Part shown: piece after piece, positions 51,523 to 63,100 of the stretch
How positions within the stretch are numbered: position 1 is the first letter of the stretch
How the letters are laid out: the number at the start of each line of letters is the position of its first letter
NCBI GenBank assembly: GCA_021030905.1
Contig: JAGFMI010000003.1
Span: 1,240,001-1,304,000, forward strand
Length of the DNA stretch: 64,000 nucleotides
Direction of reading: 5' to 3'
DNA from: Pyrenula massariospora
Taxonomy: Eukaryota; Ascomycota; Eurotiomycetes; Pyrenulales; Pyrenulaceae
Notes under the pieces: model-generated
What the model saw: only the letters and a program-made list of their open reading frames with translations
What the model was told of the DNA's origin: nothing
The model's database searches: none
Translations under genes and position numbers: made by a program

Positions 51523-53145
51523 GGTGCTACGCTGTGGGCGGTATGCCGGTGTCTGACAGGAGCTCCGTGTTGCCGTGTAAAGGTTGCCGTTGTTGCTGCC
51601 ATGGCCGCGAGCTCCAACCTTGCAACGAAAGCTTGTGGAGCCGAGCTCAATGGAGGCTAATCCCAGAATGAAAAATGTCTTGGCATCAGCTTCTCTGGCT
51701 CTCCCCCACGGTCCCCTACCATTTTCTTCATCTTCTTCCTAAAATCAAGTCTGCGTTGTAGATGAATCGTGTTGGCTCGTTAATGTCAATATGCAAACCT
51801 GGACTGAGGTAATGTGTTCAAAACCGCTGGCTCCCCAGCTGCCTTTATGTATTACCCCAATCAAGCCTGAACACGTCAAAAAACCTGATTCTGTTCAATC
51901 CACGGCATTGCGGCCTGCCTGTGTTGCAATGCTACAAACAATCAAGAACGGCCATGTCACAGAGCTGGTTTTCCAAGTTTGGCAGAATGCGCTTTGCCTT
52001 GCGCGTACTTCTTACTTCCGCCTATTTCGTTTGACGCAGCTAGCCTTCTGATCAAATAGAACGAGTAGTTTTCGTCCGACAACCGGGCCTAAATGGCCTT
52101 GCCAATTCCTTTTTGCCGTCTCGCTTTACTTTCAGCTGAATTTCAGGCGTGCAATCGCTGACACTATTGATGCAAACAAGCTTCAAATTCCATCGGCTTG
52201 GATTTATAGCGGAATGCGGTTCGCTAATGACAATGCAGAGTTGCAAAAGCTCACCATACATCAGTACCACGCTTCTAATCATTAGGTTGCCGATGAAGTT
52301 CTTGTCTGGCAATGGTAGTTTCTAGGATGGCACGTGACGCTTGTCATACACCGGCTACTACGGTAACTCTTCGCACACCAATTGACAGCATTAGCTCAAA
52401 CTTCGCACACCGAATCACAGCATTAGCTCGATTTTCTCGCTAATGCCAAGCGCCTTTTTTTATGTTCTACGGTCCCTCCGTCGTGGAACAAAGTCCGCTC
52501 CGCCTGGTCTGTGCGGTGAACTTATTGACACCCAAAAGCGGAAGGTTATCTCAATTGAACCCAAATTTCAGTAAGAGCCTTTGAAACAGCCTTTTGAAGC
52601 TCAATAACACGATGAATTCGGGGACGATGAGTCAGTCAAAGATGGAGCCCAAAAAGCCGAGAAATTATCGACTGAATAAGATTTCTTATTGGGTTAAAAG
52701 ATGCTCCACTAAGTTCGAATCGACCCTGAATGGACGATTCAATCAGAGTACTATCCTCAATAAGCGGGTCGAAACTGACACAAAGATGCGCCTGCTAGCA
52801 TCTCTTACCCTTTCTTCCCTACCAAGTCCTCCCCTTCCCTACTGAACATTACAACCGAACCTATCAAATCGACTACCTCCAAAGTTAGCAAACATCTTTG
52901 GTGTCTCCTTTATTCCCTGGTCTCATACTCATAGCTCAAGATTCCAAATTTGTAACTCAGGCTGGCCTTGATTTACAAAAGAGCCTTGAATCTGAGCTCT
53001 CCATCTATTCTGTCCTCCACGATCATAAGCTCTTTGACAATCCCAACTCTCGTCAGTCTTCCTTTTGCCACCTGGTTTTATTCCACGATAATAGCTCACA
53101 AAGGACATAGACCACTACTCTCAAGGACCAGGGCTCGTTTCAACC
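51523..53145. other. Intergenic, 1.6 kb, IDH1 and precursor-gene upstream regions
   Basis: No supportable gene. Contains a short tandem repeat at 52369-52429. Confidence 0.5.
52369..52429 (+). repeat. Two 29-bp direct repeats
   Basis: Copies at 52369-52397 and 52401-52429 share CTTCGCACACC at the start and ACAGCATTAGCTC at the end; 26 of 29 positions agree. They lie about 0.7 kb upstream of the repeat-peptide precursor. Confidence 0.6.
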
Positions 53146-53869
53146 ATGAAAGTCACCGAACTTCTCTTTGCTGCCCTTGCAGTAACCACGGGCTCAGCCT
53201 TTGCCCTTCCAGGTAACGTTCCTCTCTTCCTAACGAATACCTTCTATCCTAGTGATTCACCTACTAACTTACATAACAGAACCTGAGCCATCCTCAGACC
53301 TCGACGCTCGCGACCCCATCCACATCCAAGCTGGCCCGGGGGCGTGGCAGCATCCAAAATACTGGTCCCAGTGGAAGAAACGCAACCCCGACGCCGCCCC
53401 CAACCCAGACACCTACAACTCCGACCTCGATCGCCGAGACCCTATCCACATCCAAGCCGGCCCCGGCGCGTGGGAGCATCCGAAGTACTGGTCACAATGG
53501 AAGAAGCGCGAGGCTGAACCCGACGCCAACCCAGAACCCAGCGTCACGGACGAATCCGACATTGAGCGCCGCGACCCAACCCCCATCGAAGCCGGCCACA
53601 AGGCTTGGACCACACCGAAGTACTGGTCCCAGTGGAAGGAGCGAGACGTTGACTCCGAGTTCTCGGACGCAGAAGAGGAGCCAGTCATCGAGTCCCGCGA
53701 TCCGGTTCACGTCGAAGCCGGCGAGAAGGCCTGGAAGGATCCCAAGTACTGGTCGCAGTGGAAGAAGCGCGATGAACAGGTTCCGGTCCAGGGAGAAGAA
53801 CATGATGAGGACGATGGGATTGTGCCGGTTGACGCGGTGGAGGTGAGGAGGATTATGGGGGTTTCTTGA
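53146..53869 (+). CDS. Secreted repeat-peptide precursor with kexin sites (RiPP-like, 218 aa)
   Basis: Exons 53146-53212 and 53280-53869; the 67-bp intron has GTAACG, an ACTAAC branch and ACAG. Signal peptide at residues 1-20 (ELLFAALAVTTGSAFA). The rest is four 24-residue units (34-57, 76-99, 121-144, 163-186), each starting DP(I/T/V), with AG..AW in the middle and ending PKYWSQWK(K/E)R. The unit edges are dibasic or basic Kex2-type sites. Acidic, Pro-rich spacers of 18-21 residues separate the units. No cysteines outside nothing; none are in the repeats. PKYWSQW is invariant while the two residues before it vary (QH, EH, TT, KD). Convergent with a UstYa-family gene 664 bp away. Most likely the precursor of a cyclic or cross-linked ribosomal peptide; a divergent alpha-pheromone precursor is the alternative. 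Confidence 0.85.
53312..53770 (+). repeat. Four 72-nt coding repeats of the peptide precursor
   Basis: Units at 53312-53383, 53438-53509, 53573-53644 and 53699-53770, all exactly 72 nt, start-to-start distances 126, 135 and 126 nt. Units 1 and 2 are almost identical in protein; 3 and 4 differ mainly in the first half. Confidence 0.9.
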
Positions 53870-54533
53870 TCGGATATCGCGGAGTGATGAGGGGTGGCAT
53901 TGGCTTGAGGCCGTGCGTACGTGCGTAATTGTGGTGGGAGGGTGTTGATTTTCTTTTCGGTAGTTCATGGTGAAGGCTAAGGTAGAGAACGAGCGAGACA
54001 GAGATGGGTATGGACATATGCATCGTATGCAACGAACCGTTTGATACGGCTTTGAAGAGCGATGGTGCATAAGCAAAGGGTCGATTGATAATGACACAGT
54101 ATACTTTTCAAATCAATTTAAACGTCTCGACTGAGATATTCTGCTTATAATTTGCCTTCCACTCTACACCTTAAGTAAATGGAGGAGACTCTGTTCATAA
54201 TATCACATAGCAGACATCTCTTGCCTTGCTACAAGCCTTCAGCAAGTCTTCATGACGCTGTCTAGAAGCTGGTACTGTTCCTCGCCCGGTGTCATGCAAT
54301 GTTCACGTTGCCCGAGCCGAGGGTGACACATGCGCTGGGTTACAGGGCGGCTCGGACAGCGGGGAAGACCAGATGATTTGTCTATTCTTGATTGCACAAA
54401 AACGATATCGCATGTGAGATCTTAACCTCGCCTCTAGACGGCCCTAATATGGAGTTTCCAATCCTCAGCACCTTCCAAAGAGAACCCGGACACAAATTCC
54501 ACGCTCACTTATTCCGCCCGTAGAATACCTCTC
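53870..54533. other. Convergent intergenic
   Basis: 664 bp between the precursor and UstYa-like stops; no gene seen. Confidence 0.5.
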
Positions 54534-55386
54534 TCAACTCCCCACAATACTCTGCACACTATCCACCCTCCTCGCATGAATCCACTCCAACGCCTCATCC
54601 CGATCGCGACAAACATGCTTCTGCCCCACCCCCGCCGCCAAGATCGCGCTCACCGCCCCCTCCAGCGTCATATCCGCACTGCACAAAATACTATTCCTGA
54701 TATACTCAAAACAATGCCCCGCATGGTGCGTGTCTTCCTCTCCCGTCGGGCCCTTGACGACGAGCGCGTGGTAGGCGTCGAGGACGTAGTAGAGGCAGTG
54801 GAGCGAGTGGGCCCAGGAGGCTTCGTAGAGGGGGCCGGAGCGGGCGGCGTCGTCGGAGATGGGCTCGCCGAGCAAAGGGTGCTTGTGGTAGTCGGGGATG
54901 GCGACGGAGCCGGAGCCCATGGGCATGAGGGCGTCCCAGTTGGCTTGGACTTCGAGGCGGTTGGCGAAGGTGGTCATGTTGGGGATGAAGAGATCGGGTT
55001 CGGGGGTGAAGGGGGTGATTACGTGAGATGCTGGGGGTAGAGAAAGTTAGTTGACAGGGTGAAGACAACGCATGGGTTGTAGTCTGCTTACTCGTCTGGT
55101 ATAGACCATTAATGTCATCGCCGGTTTCGACTTCGTCGGTGGCGAGGCGAGGCGTCCGGTTTGATGATCGCAGAAGCACAATAAGAATGAGTGACTGTAG
55201 AGTGACAATGGAGGCCCAGCGTATCCATGTCAGGATCGATTGAGATCCCATAAAGCGTCGCCGTCGATTTGAGGCTGTAGCACTTAATAAGCCTTCTGAG
55301 CAGGCCGTAGTGTCTGATTCATGGCCTAGGTCCTGATCCTCCAACGGCGCGTCTGTGTATCTAAGCTGGCTCTTTTCTGGCTTCAT
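54534..55386 (-). CDS. UstYa-family (DUF3328) oxidase-like protein (263 aa)
   Basis: Exons 55386-55092 and 55030-54534 with a 61-bp intron (GTAAGC, CTAAC branch, CCCAG). A cytosolic N-terminus of about 50 residues is followed by one transmembrane helix (ILTWIRWASIVTLQSLILIVLL) and a lumenal domain. The two family-defining motifs are intact: HSLHC at residues 173-177 and HAGHC at 201-205 in THHAGHCFEYIRNSILC, followed by ADMTLE. UstYa proteins cross-link or oxidise core peptides in fungal RiPP pathways (ustiloxins, asperipin, phomopsins), usually encoded beside a Kex2-processed precursor. Here the neighbour is exactly such a precursor. Start at ATG 55386. No second UstYa, P450, methyltransferase or flavin oxidase gene is nearby. 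Confidence 0.9.
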
Positions 55387-56355
55387 GTTGTAGACAATAT
55401 TTCGAGGAATGGCTTACGTTCAGGAATAGGATGAAGTTCAACAACAATGGTACGAGAAGGAAAAGAAAAAGAAGTGCAAGATCGATTGAACCTCAAGAAA
55501 TGGTAACTTAAAGAAAATCGAAGATACCTACCTACTCCACTAATCTTGCAAGCAGAGACACAGACCGTTTGGCAAAAGCGCGCGGTGGGGAAACATGATA
55601 TGGCTAGACCTGGTGCTCGCGAAAAGCTGCGGCTGCAGGAGCTCTCCACGATGCAGACGAAGTCTTTAGACCAATTCGAGACTATAATGTTTCTTTCGCA
55701 AAAACGTGCTGGCTCATTGAGCAGGTTCACGCGACTTGACCCACGCGCAGATGTCGAAGCCCCTGGCAGATCAAACGGTTCTGACGCCACGGGGCGTTTC
55801 AACGGCGAGCCTCGCCCCTCAAGTCGTTCTGACCTACGGCGTGATCACGTGAAGGTAGGTCTCTTGGATACCTAGGTGTTGTGATGGTGCTCAGTTTATC
55901 GACATGAAAGTCATTTCAATTGAAAAGCGGCGAGTTTCGAGGCAGAAGATGTTCACACGCCTTGCCCAAGGATCTCCCTTAGGGAAATGGCCCCCACCGC
56001 TCAAGCCCTCTCCAAGCTGTGCCTGCCAAGCATGCTAAACTCCGCAGAGAGCTCCGACCTCAGACTTACACATATCGAAGCTCAAGGGCCAGCGTGGCCT
56101 GCAATTGTTCAACTATCTTTCCCAAGGCGCATATGAGCGACGCAGCTATGTGCCTTATAACTTCACTATCCCTTCAACTCTCACGACGGCAACCCGATTT
56201 ACGACCATAACCTCGTGGTGCAGCTCCCGCCATCCCTCCTAGCCACCGCAAGCTCGCCCTCCATCCTCAGCAACACCAACACCCCCCTCTGATCCTCTCC
56301 TCTCCGCTCTATACCATAATAGCCTAGGAAACAAACACCTAAACTTACACCCCAA
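55387..56355. other. Divergent promoter region
   Basis: 969 bp between the UstYa-like and SVP26 starts; a 109-codon plus-strand frame (55546-55875) has no domain and is not called. Confidence 0.5.
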
Positions 56356-57045
56356 ATGATAATCCTCCCCCTCCTCGGCTACGCCGGCCTCATCCTCGGC
56401 TTCTCCTTCCTCACCCTCTCCATCGCCTCGGGCCTCTACTACCTCTCCGAGCTGGTCGAAGAGCACACCGTCCTCGCCTCCCGCACCCTCACCCGCCTCA
56501 TCTACGCCATCATCGCCGTCCACGCCCTCCTCTGGCTCTGCGACTCCTTCCCCCTCTCCCTGATATCCCTCGGCATCGCCTCCCACCTCGTCTACGCCAA
56601 CAATCTGCGCCACTTCCCCATCGTCAAGCTCTCCGACCCGCTCTTCCTGCTCAGCTGCGGGCTTGTCATCCTCAACCACTGGCTGTGGTTCCGCCATTTT
56701 TCATCCCCGGCGCGGTATACGGGTTCGCGGTCAAGCTCGCCGTACGCGCGGTACGACACGACGCTGACGCAGCCGAGCTTCACCGAGATCGCGTCGTACT
56801 TTGGGCTGTGTGTGTGGCTGGTGCCGTTTGCGCTGTTCGTGAGCCTGAGCGCGGGAGAGAATGTGCTGCCGAGTATGGGGAGCGAGTATGCGACGGGGGA
56901 ACGGGAGGGCGTGGGTGGGGACGGGAAGGGGAAGAGGAAAGCGACGGGGTTGGCCAAGGCGGCGGTGGATGGGGTGAGGGACTGGGTCGGGGAGACGGGG
57001 GCGGTGTTAGGGTTGTGGAGGGGAGAGAACGTGAGAAGATTTTGA
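56356..57045 (+). CDS. SVP26: Svp26/Erv26 (TEX261 family) ER-Golgi cargo receptor
   Basis: Membrane protein of COPII vesicles that carries glycosyltransferases and other cargo from ER to Golgi. Single exon, 229 residues. Four or more helices: PLLGYAGLILGFSFLTLSIA, IYAIIAVHALLWLCDSFP, PLFLLSCGLVILNHWLWF and FGLCVWLVPFALFVSLSAG. Family motifs are YLSELVEEHT in the first loop, the ANNLRHFPIVKLSDP stretch, and SFTEIASYFGLCVWLVPF. The C-terminal 60 residues are Gly/Lys-rich and variable, as in other filamentous fungi. Start is the only ATG before helix one. Codon use is strongly C-ending, as expected for a well expressed gene. Confidence 0.92.
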   Translation: MIILPLLGYAGLILGFSFLTLSIASGLYYLSELVEEHTVLASRTLTRLIYAIIAVHALLWLCDSFPLSLISLGIASHLVYANNLRHFPIVKLSDPLFLLSCGLVILNHWLWFRHFSSPARYTGSRSSSPYARYDTTLTQPSFTEIASYFGLCVWLVPFALFVSLSAGENVLPSMGSEYATGEREGVGGDGKGKRKATGLAKAAVDGVRDWVGETGAVLGLWRGENVRRF

Positions 57046-57293
57046 TTGCTGAGACCATCACATCTTTTACAGGATAGCGAACATTATGAAATCTTATACT
57101 ATTCATCGTCATCCATGTGTGTACTCGCCTATCTAAGCAACATAAGCCGCAGAAGTTTTCAAACGATCCAGCCAACGCGCCTAGCTCCGCAAAAATCTTC
57201 CCGATTTTAACGGCCACCTCGCTCCACATATCATACAAAATGTCGCTTCAAGGCGAACCTATAACGACATTCCTCCTCCGCAAATATATTCAA
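57046..57293. other. Short convergent intergenic
   Basis: 248 bp, nothing seen. Confidence 0.4.
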
Positions 57294-59546
57294 TCACTTC
57301 TTCCCATTCACACTCGACGGCACCTCCTCCGGCAGGTACCGACTGCTCGCATCATCCGTGAAAAGCACCTGATCCCCCTTCCCACCAATCTCCATGAATT
57401 CCTCCTGCTGTCGGTTCGCTGCCGGCGTCTCTTCCTTCGCCACCGTCTTCCCCTTCTGGTGCTGCTTCCCCTCCGGGTTCTTCTCCCAGACTTTGACATC
57501 GGCTTCCCCGCCCGGGCCGTTCGCGTCCGAGGCGTGGACGACTTTGCTGAGTTTGATGTCATTGATCGAACTCAGGAGGGTCCGTTCGCGCTTCGCTTTG
57601 CGTCTGGCGAAGTCGAGTTGGTTCATTGCGCCGGTGAGGCCGTCGGTGCTGTCGGCGGGGTTGATGTAATTTGCTTTGTTGGTGAGCCATGGGTGTTCGA
57701 GACACTCGTCGATCGTGATTCGCTTCTCCGCGTCCACTGTCAACATGCGGTCGATAAGCTCCAGGGCGGGGTCGCCGACGCTGTCCCAGTAAGGGGACGG
57801 GTAGTCGAAGCGACCCATTTTGATCTGTTGAGCTAGTGAGTAAGGGTTGTCCTTGGTATACAGTTCGTCAGAGAAAGGAGGGAAGCCGCAGAGACAGATG
57901 TAGAGGACGACGCCGAGGGACCACACGTCGACAGCACGGGTGTACTTTCGGTGTCGGGTATTTTCGAGTATTTCAGGAGCGACATCTAGAGTCAAGTCAG
58001 TGGAATGCAAGCCAAGAATAGTCAAGAAGGAGCTTACAGCTTGGTGTTCCACAAAGAGTTGTTGTAAAAGACTCTTCTCCGATTATCTTTGCCAAGCCAA
58101 AATCTGCGAGTTTCACCGAAAGCTTTTTGTCTGTCAACAAAATATTCTCAGGCTTGATGTCTCGATGAACAATATTCCTCTCGTGCTTCGCAGAAGTCAG
58201 AACCCCTATAATAAAAAAACGAGAGACAGTGCAGCCTTACTAGATACTTGATACCTTGAAACAGCTGTGAAAACACTTTTCTTGCCTCTTCCTCTGAAAG
58301 TTTCTGATGAGTGACAACATAATTAAACAATTCTCCCTCAGCTGCAAGCTCGAGCACGAGATAAACACCATCAGCTTCATCAAACGTGTCTTTGAGGCAA
58401 AGGACGTTAGGATGGCTGACTCCCATCAATACCGCAATCTCTTGCTGCAGACCCTCTGTCTGCGAGCGTTGAGATTCGCCATAACGTCTTTCGAATCTTT
58501 TCACAGCAAACTTGAATCCGGTGGCCTTTTCAATACACAAATAGACAGACGCAAAATGGCCCTTTCCTAATTGTTGCAAGATGCGGTATTGTTGCTTGAA
58601 CGCATTTGAATCACGACTCTTGGGATACCTGAATAGAAATCGAGCTTCGTCGAGAACCGTCACCTCGTCAGAATCTTCAAGCTCTCGGCGTTTGCTTCGG
58701 CCGACAAGGGCTTCATTAACAAATGTACCATTTTGAGAAAGATCTTCGAGTACTGCGACAGCACTGCCCTTTTTGTTTTCATTGAATAATAGACAATGTC
58801 GATTTGATACTGTAGGAATATCGAGGATGAGATCTGATCAATATTAGTAAGCTCATAGCGAAAACAGGGCGCGATTTTCTTCTAGTACCACACTCAGGAT
58901 GTCGACCGATCAGGTACCCTCCAGCAGGAATGCCTTTCATTCTTTTGTTGGTCTCATAATCTTCCTCAGCTCTCTTCGGATCTCGCTTGAGCTTTTTTGG
59001 TCTTACACAGGGATTGCTGATTTCGAGGGCATCTCTTGGGGCGGGACATGCACTTCGATGCTTCAAAAGCAATTTTTCTCCATACCGGCTGTCCATTGGG
59101 TAGAGGTATCCCCAGATACCCTCCGCCTCTTCGTCCTCAACCTCATCATCCTGGGGCGGGTATACAAATTGAGACAGTGGTTGTGTATCTGAAGGTGGGG
59201 AAGAGAAATTTTGCAACTGGCTTTGTAAGCGCGGAGAGGACAAAGGCGAATGATGTCGGATTTGACTGGGAATGCCTTCCGGAGGAGTAACTGTGCCTTC
59301 CTTATACAGTTCTGTTGTTGACTCTTTGTGAGTTACTGGGGATGGGTATGCTTGATTGACGATTGGTGTGCCGTGCACTTGGGAGAGACGGTCGGAGCGG
59401 CGCGGTTTCTTGGGCTCATGATTTTCGCCAACACTTGCCTGGGTTCTAAGGTCAGCTACAGACGGCCTTTCTCAATTTTCTCAAAAAATTCTGAAGGAAC
59501 TTACGCGTCCGCGCTTGAGACTGCTTTTCTCTGCTCGAGGCGCCAT
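57294..59546 (-). CDS. chkB: Chk2/Rad53/Cds1-type checkpoint kinase (674 aa)
   Basis: DNA-damage and replication checkpoint Ser/Thr kinase. Exons (minus): 59546-59505, 59438-58889, 58833-58241, 58185-58038, 57985-57294. One FHA domain at about residues 140-270 ([22 protein letters not shown] in two exons, [12 protein letters not shown]), then the kinase domain: [18 protein letters not shown] with the catalytic lysine, [56 protein letters not shown], and [20 protein letters not shown]. All catalytic residues are present. The C-terminal tail is Lys- and Glu-rich. A single FHA makes it closer to S. pombe Cds1 and human CHEK2 than to two-FHA Rad53. Divergent from STT4, 586 bp apart. Confidence 0.94.
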
Positions 59547-60132
59547 ACTAGCAGTCAAAGTCCCACTAATTGGAAACTCTCCGTAGAGACCCTATGAGTT
59601 GAGATGGTATGCTAAGAATCTAATTGCTGGGTTAAGCAAGCGGATGAATGCGCATCTCCAGGTTTTAGAGCGGCCTTATATGAGAGTGCATGCTCAGTGT
59701 GTGAAGCTCGAGGCTGCTGAAGAATCAAGTCGGAGGGACGGGATCAGGAAAGAGTCGCAAGATTGAGCGAAAGCGAACGCGAAGAATACTCGGACTTGAT
59801 GCTACTCAATAAGAGGATATGTACTGTGCGACCCGCCTCGCTAAGCTTGCGAGGCTCTGCGGCCATCACAGAAATCGAGTTCCTAAGCGGCGATTTTATG
59901 CGGCTGCGGTAGATTTGATCTCCATTAATCAGCTGCACATCTTATGTCAAAGTGGTCCGAGCTTCTCGACGTTTTGAGCGCTTGGATTTGGCCCGCAGCT
60001 CTACCAGCGTCGCGAAGGTGTTCAGCCGAGCCAGCGGCCCGGTATGAGGCTCATGTTGGGAGTCAAATATAATCTCGGGCTGAGATTTGTTTCCTTGGTC
60101 CGGGATTTTGGTACTTTAGGCACGAGGTAAAG
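59547..60132. other. Divergent promoter region
   Basis: 586 bp between the kinase and STT4 starts; no gene seen. Confidence 0.5.
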
Positions 60133-63100
60133 ATGGACTGGTCAGTTCCTCCACAAAACATCGCAAAAGCTACTAACTCCTCAACAGCACGTCCACCGGC
60201 ATCCGGCGCAATGCGTTCGCGAAGCTTGCGGCCCTTTCGCATCTTGGAAAAAGGAATAGGGAATCTGATATTGACAAGCTTGCCGCATCACTTAGGCGCC
60301 CAAAAGCTCAGCCAAATGGAATTCTGGACGGAGTCATCCGCAGTATTACCCCGACCTCGAAGACCCCTATGGTAAGGCTTGTACTCACTACATCCTTCTC
60401 CGTGCTGACCTAGTATAAGAGTCTGCGAGACTTCGAAACTATCATTGCGCTCTGCCAGACCGCTCCCTCAATCACTAGCCGGACCCAAGCCGAGCGGCTC
60501 GAGATCAGACTTGCGACTTACCTGCCAGATGCCCACTCCCAACTATTTGTGCCTTCTCCTTTCCTACATAGCAATGCAGCAGCACCCTGGGAGCTTTTGA
60601 CGTTCGAGCTTACCAATGCCCTGCTATCAATGGGATTGAAACACCCGCACCTCAGAGAAAATGTCCTAGAAAGTATCAGTGCTTACATACAGAACTGCTT
60701 GCAGTCTCTGAGAGCGCTTCCATCCTTGAGGTATCATGAGTTGGTGACGCACAACTATGGCGACAGTGATGAAGCTACAGAGATAATGTCAATTACCATG
60801 TCCCTTCTGGGATTTTTGGAGGCCAGTGCATTACACGTGGATTTTTGGCAACCTGAGGAACGGCTCGAAATCGTTCGTCAGCTGCGGAACATGCTTTCTG
60901 AGCGGTTCCTCGTCGCGGTAGAAACCGCATGCTCGACCATCCGCAATTCCGACTCGACAGATCAGGCCTTCAGTGAGTGGAAAAAGCATCTAAAGCGTTA
61001 TGCGGGAAGAGGTCGGCCTTTTGGTGCAATGTTGCTTCAGCAGGGTTTCATGCGTCTTGTTCTAGCATGTACGTCACGCCTGGTTGCTGAACCAAGCACG
61101 CTTCGAAAAGGCCGGCTCTTGGACCTACAATTGGCAGGGGTCGGGCTTTCTGCAATGCATGATCAGGAAATTAACGATGGCATGGTCGGATACCTTACCG
61201 ACGTCATTTCCGACGAGATGCGAGTACTCGAAGAAGGCTCCGACTACCTCCAGCTTAGTTCGGCATGGCAACAACGGCTTGCCTTCTCTGTCAAAGCATT
61301 TGCTCTAGAAGCATTCCTTCATTGCATGATCATTGACGAAGATATCGCCGATGCAGATATACTCATCTCATGGCTAGAGGATAGTCTTGCAAATCAAGTA
61401 CAGATGGCGGACGAAGACCTTGCAAGGGTAGTGCTAAAATGCGTGGCTGTCGTCGCCAGATACAATACCGACAGCGCCTCTGGACTTGGCCGGACTCTGC
61501 TACGTTTCATTGTCTCTGGTGCATCTCGAGGTGCTGTTATTTCAATCGCTGCAGAGAGTCTGTCTCATGTCTTGCGCATTCTCTCCCAAGATGCTGTGAT
61601 CACTACTCTTTACTCATTAGGTAATGTGCTCAGTTCAAACACTTCCAATGAGAAGCATCATAGCTCCTCCTTATCTCCAAATGGCCACATTCCGCAGAGT
61701 GACTCTGTGCTTTACAATAACCAAAGGACTGCAAGTGTGATATCGCTTTCGATGAGTGGCGATGAGGAGACATCAGTTGTGTGCAGAAACAGTGCCCATG
61801 CCATCGTGGTAATCGCAACAAGCTGCGACGATAGTCGAATCACCGCTTTGGCCCAGTCGATGCTACTTCAGAAAATTGGCAAGGTTAATCTCATCGTTGA
61901 TTCTCATATAGTCGAAGAGGCTGCCATTTTGGCGGTCAATGGAAAGGAATCCGAGGTCAAACCGTTACTCCGATTTTACGCACGGATGAGTCAAGAGTCT
62001 TCCAAGACCAAGAACCAGTTGGTTTCAGAGGCGGTAAGTCCCATGCAATGCTGTCTTTTGTAGGAACACTAGGCTCTAACCATCAACTAACCCCAGATAT
62101 TAAAAGCCCGAACTTATCTGTCATTACATATTTCGAGAGATTCAACATTATTCCGACCATACTTGGCCCACTTGCTAGAAGGAATCGTTGCCAAAGGAGA
62201 TGTGGTTGAAGGCACGGCACAACAATCCCCTGACATCGAAAATGCGGCTCAAGAAATCACGCCGCTCCTCAAACCCCTGGCCCTTTTAATTGGTAAGGAA
62301 GATCCTATGGAGTCCACAATTATATACGATAATGACGAGGAATTGGCCGTCTTGTTAAGAGAAGCGTGGTACAACATTGCAGCACACGATATCAGCTTAC
62401 GCTCTCAACTTGGCCAACGACATTACGATGAGCTTAGGATGATTGCGGTTCATTCTGAGCCTCTGGTCGATAAAGAGAGAGCAGAACTTTTAGAAAGCGA
62501 AGTAGAGCTCAACACGGTTCTCAGACGTGGCATGAGCGGTCCGCGCACGGCCGAGCAAAAGAAAAACCTGATCGCGCTATTACCACAAAAAGAAACTGAC
62601 ATTCGACGGCTTAGCTATCCGAAAGCCGTCTTCGTGAATGCGGTTTATCTTGTCGAGACTCTCAGGTCGCTTTCAGGAGACTGCTCAAAGATACTCGATT
62701 ACTTCCAGGATCCTTCCACAAAAGGTAGCGAACTTGGCAGCTGTCTTAACGCGGTGACTGAGGACGTGGTCGGTGGCTACATTTCTACGGCAATTAAAGG
62801 CCACCACGGGCAATTCTCCGCTCCGTTTGCCTCAAGACAACTAGCTAGGATCTTAATCGGTTGCTGTCATAGAATCGAGACCGTTCGACGGATAGCTGCG
62901 ATTTCTGCAGATCGTATGATAACACAGATGCCGTCAAGTCTTTGCCAGAAGGCGTCGCTGTTCGCACTACTCGAGCTTCTGACGCTCATGTGGTCAAGCT
63001 GTCTGGAAGAGGACATAGACGAATATGGCTGGCAATCTACATTTACATCTGCAAGGGGCAAAATTACTGTGGAGCTTTCTGACAGTTACGCAGTTCGAAG

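Noticed and set aside
53312-53770. Regular repeats considered as a CRISPR array
   Set aside because: They are coding, in frame, inside a spliced fungal gene with a signal peptide; spacers are also coding and there are no cas genes.
55546-55875. 109-codon frame between the UstYa-like gene and SVP26, considered as an additional RiPP tailoring gene
   Set aside because: Composition is low in hydrophobic core residues, no domain is visible and it lies in a divergent promoter region.
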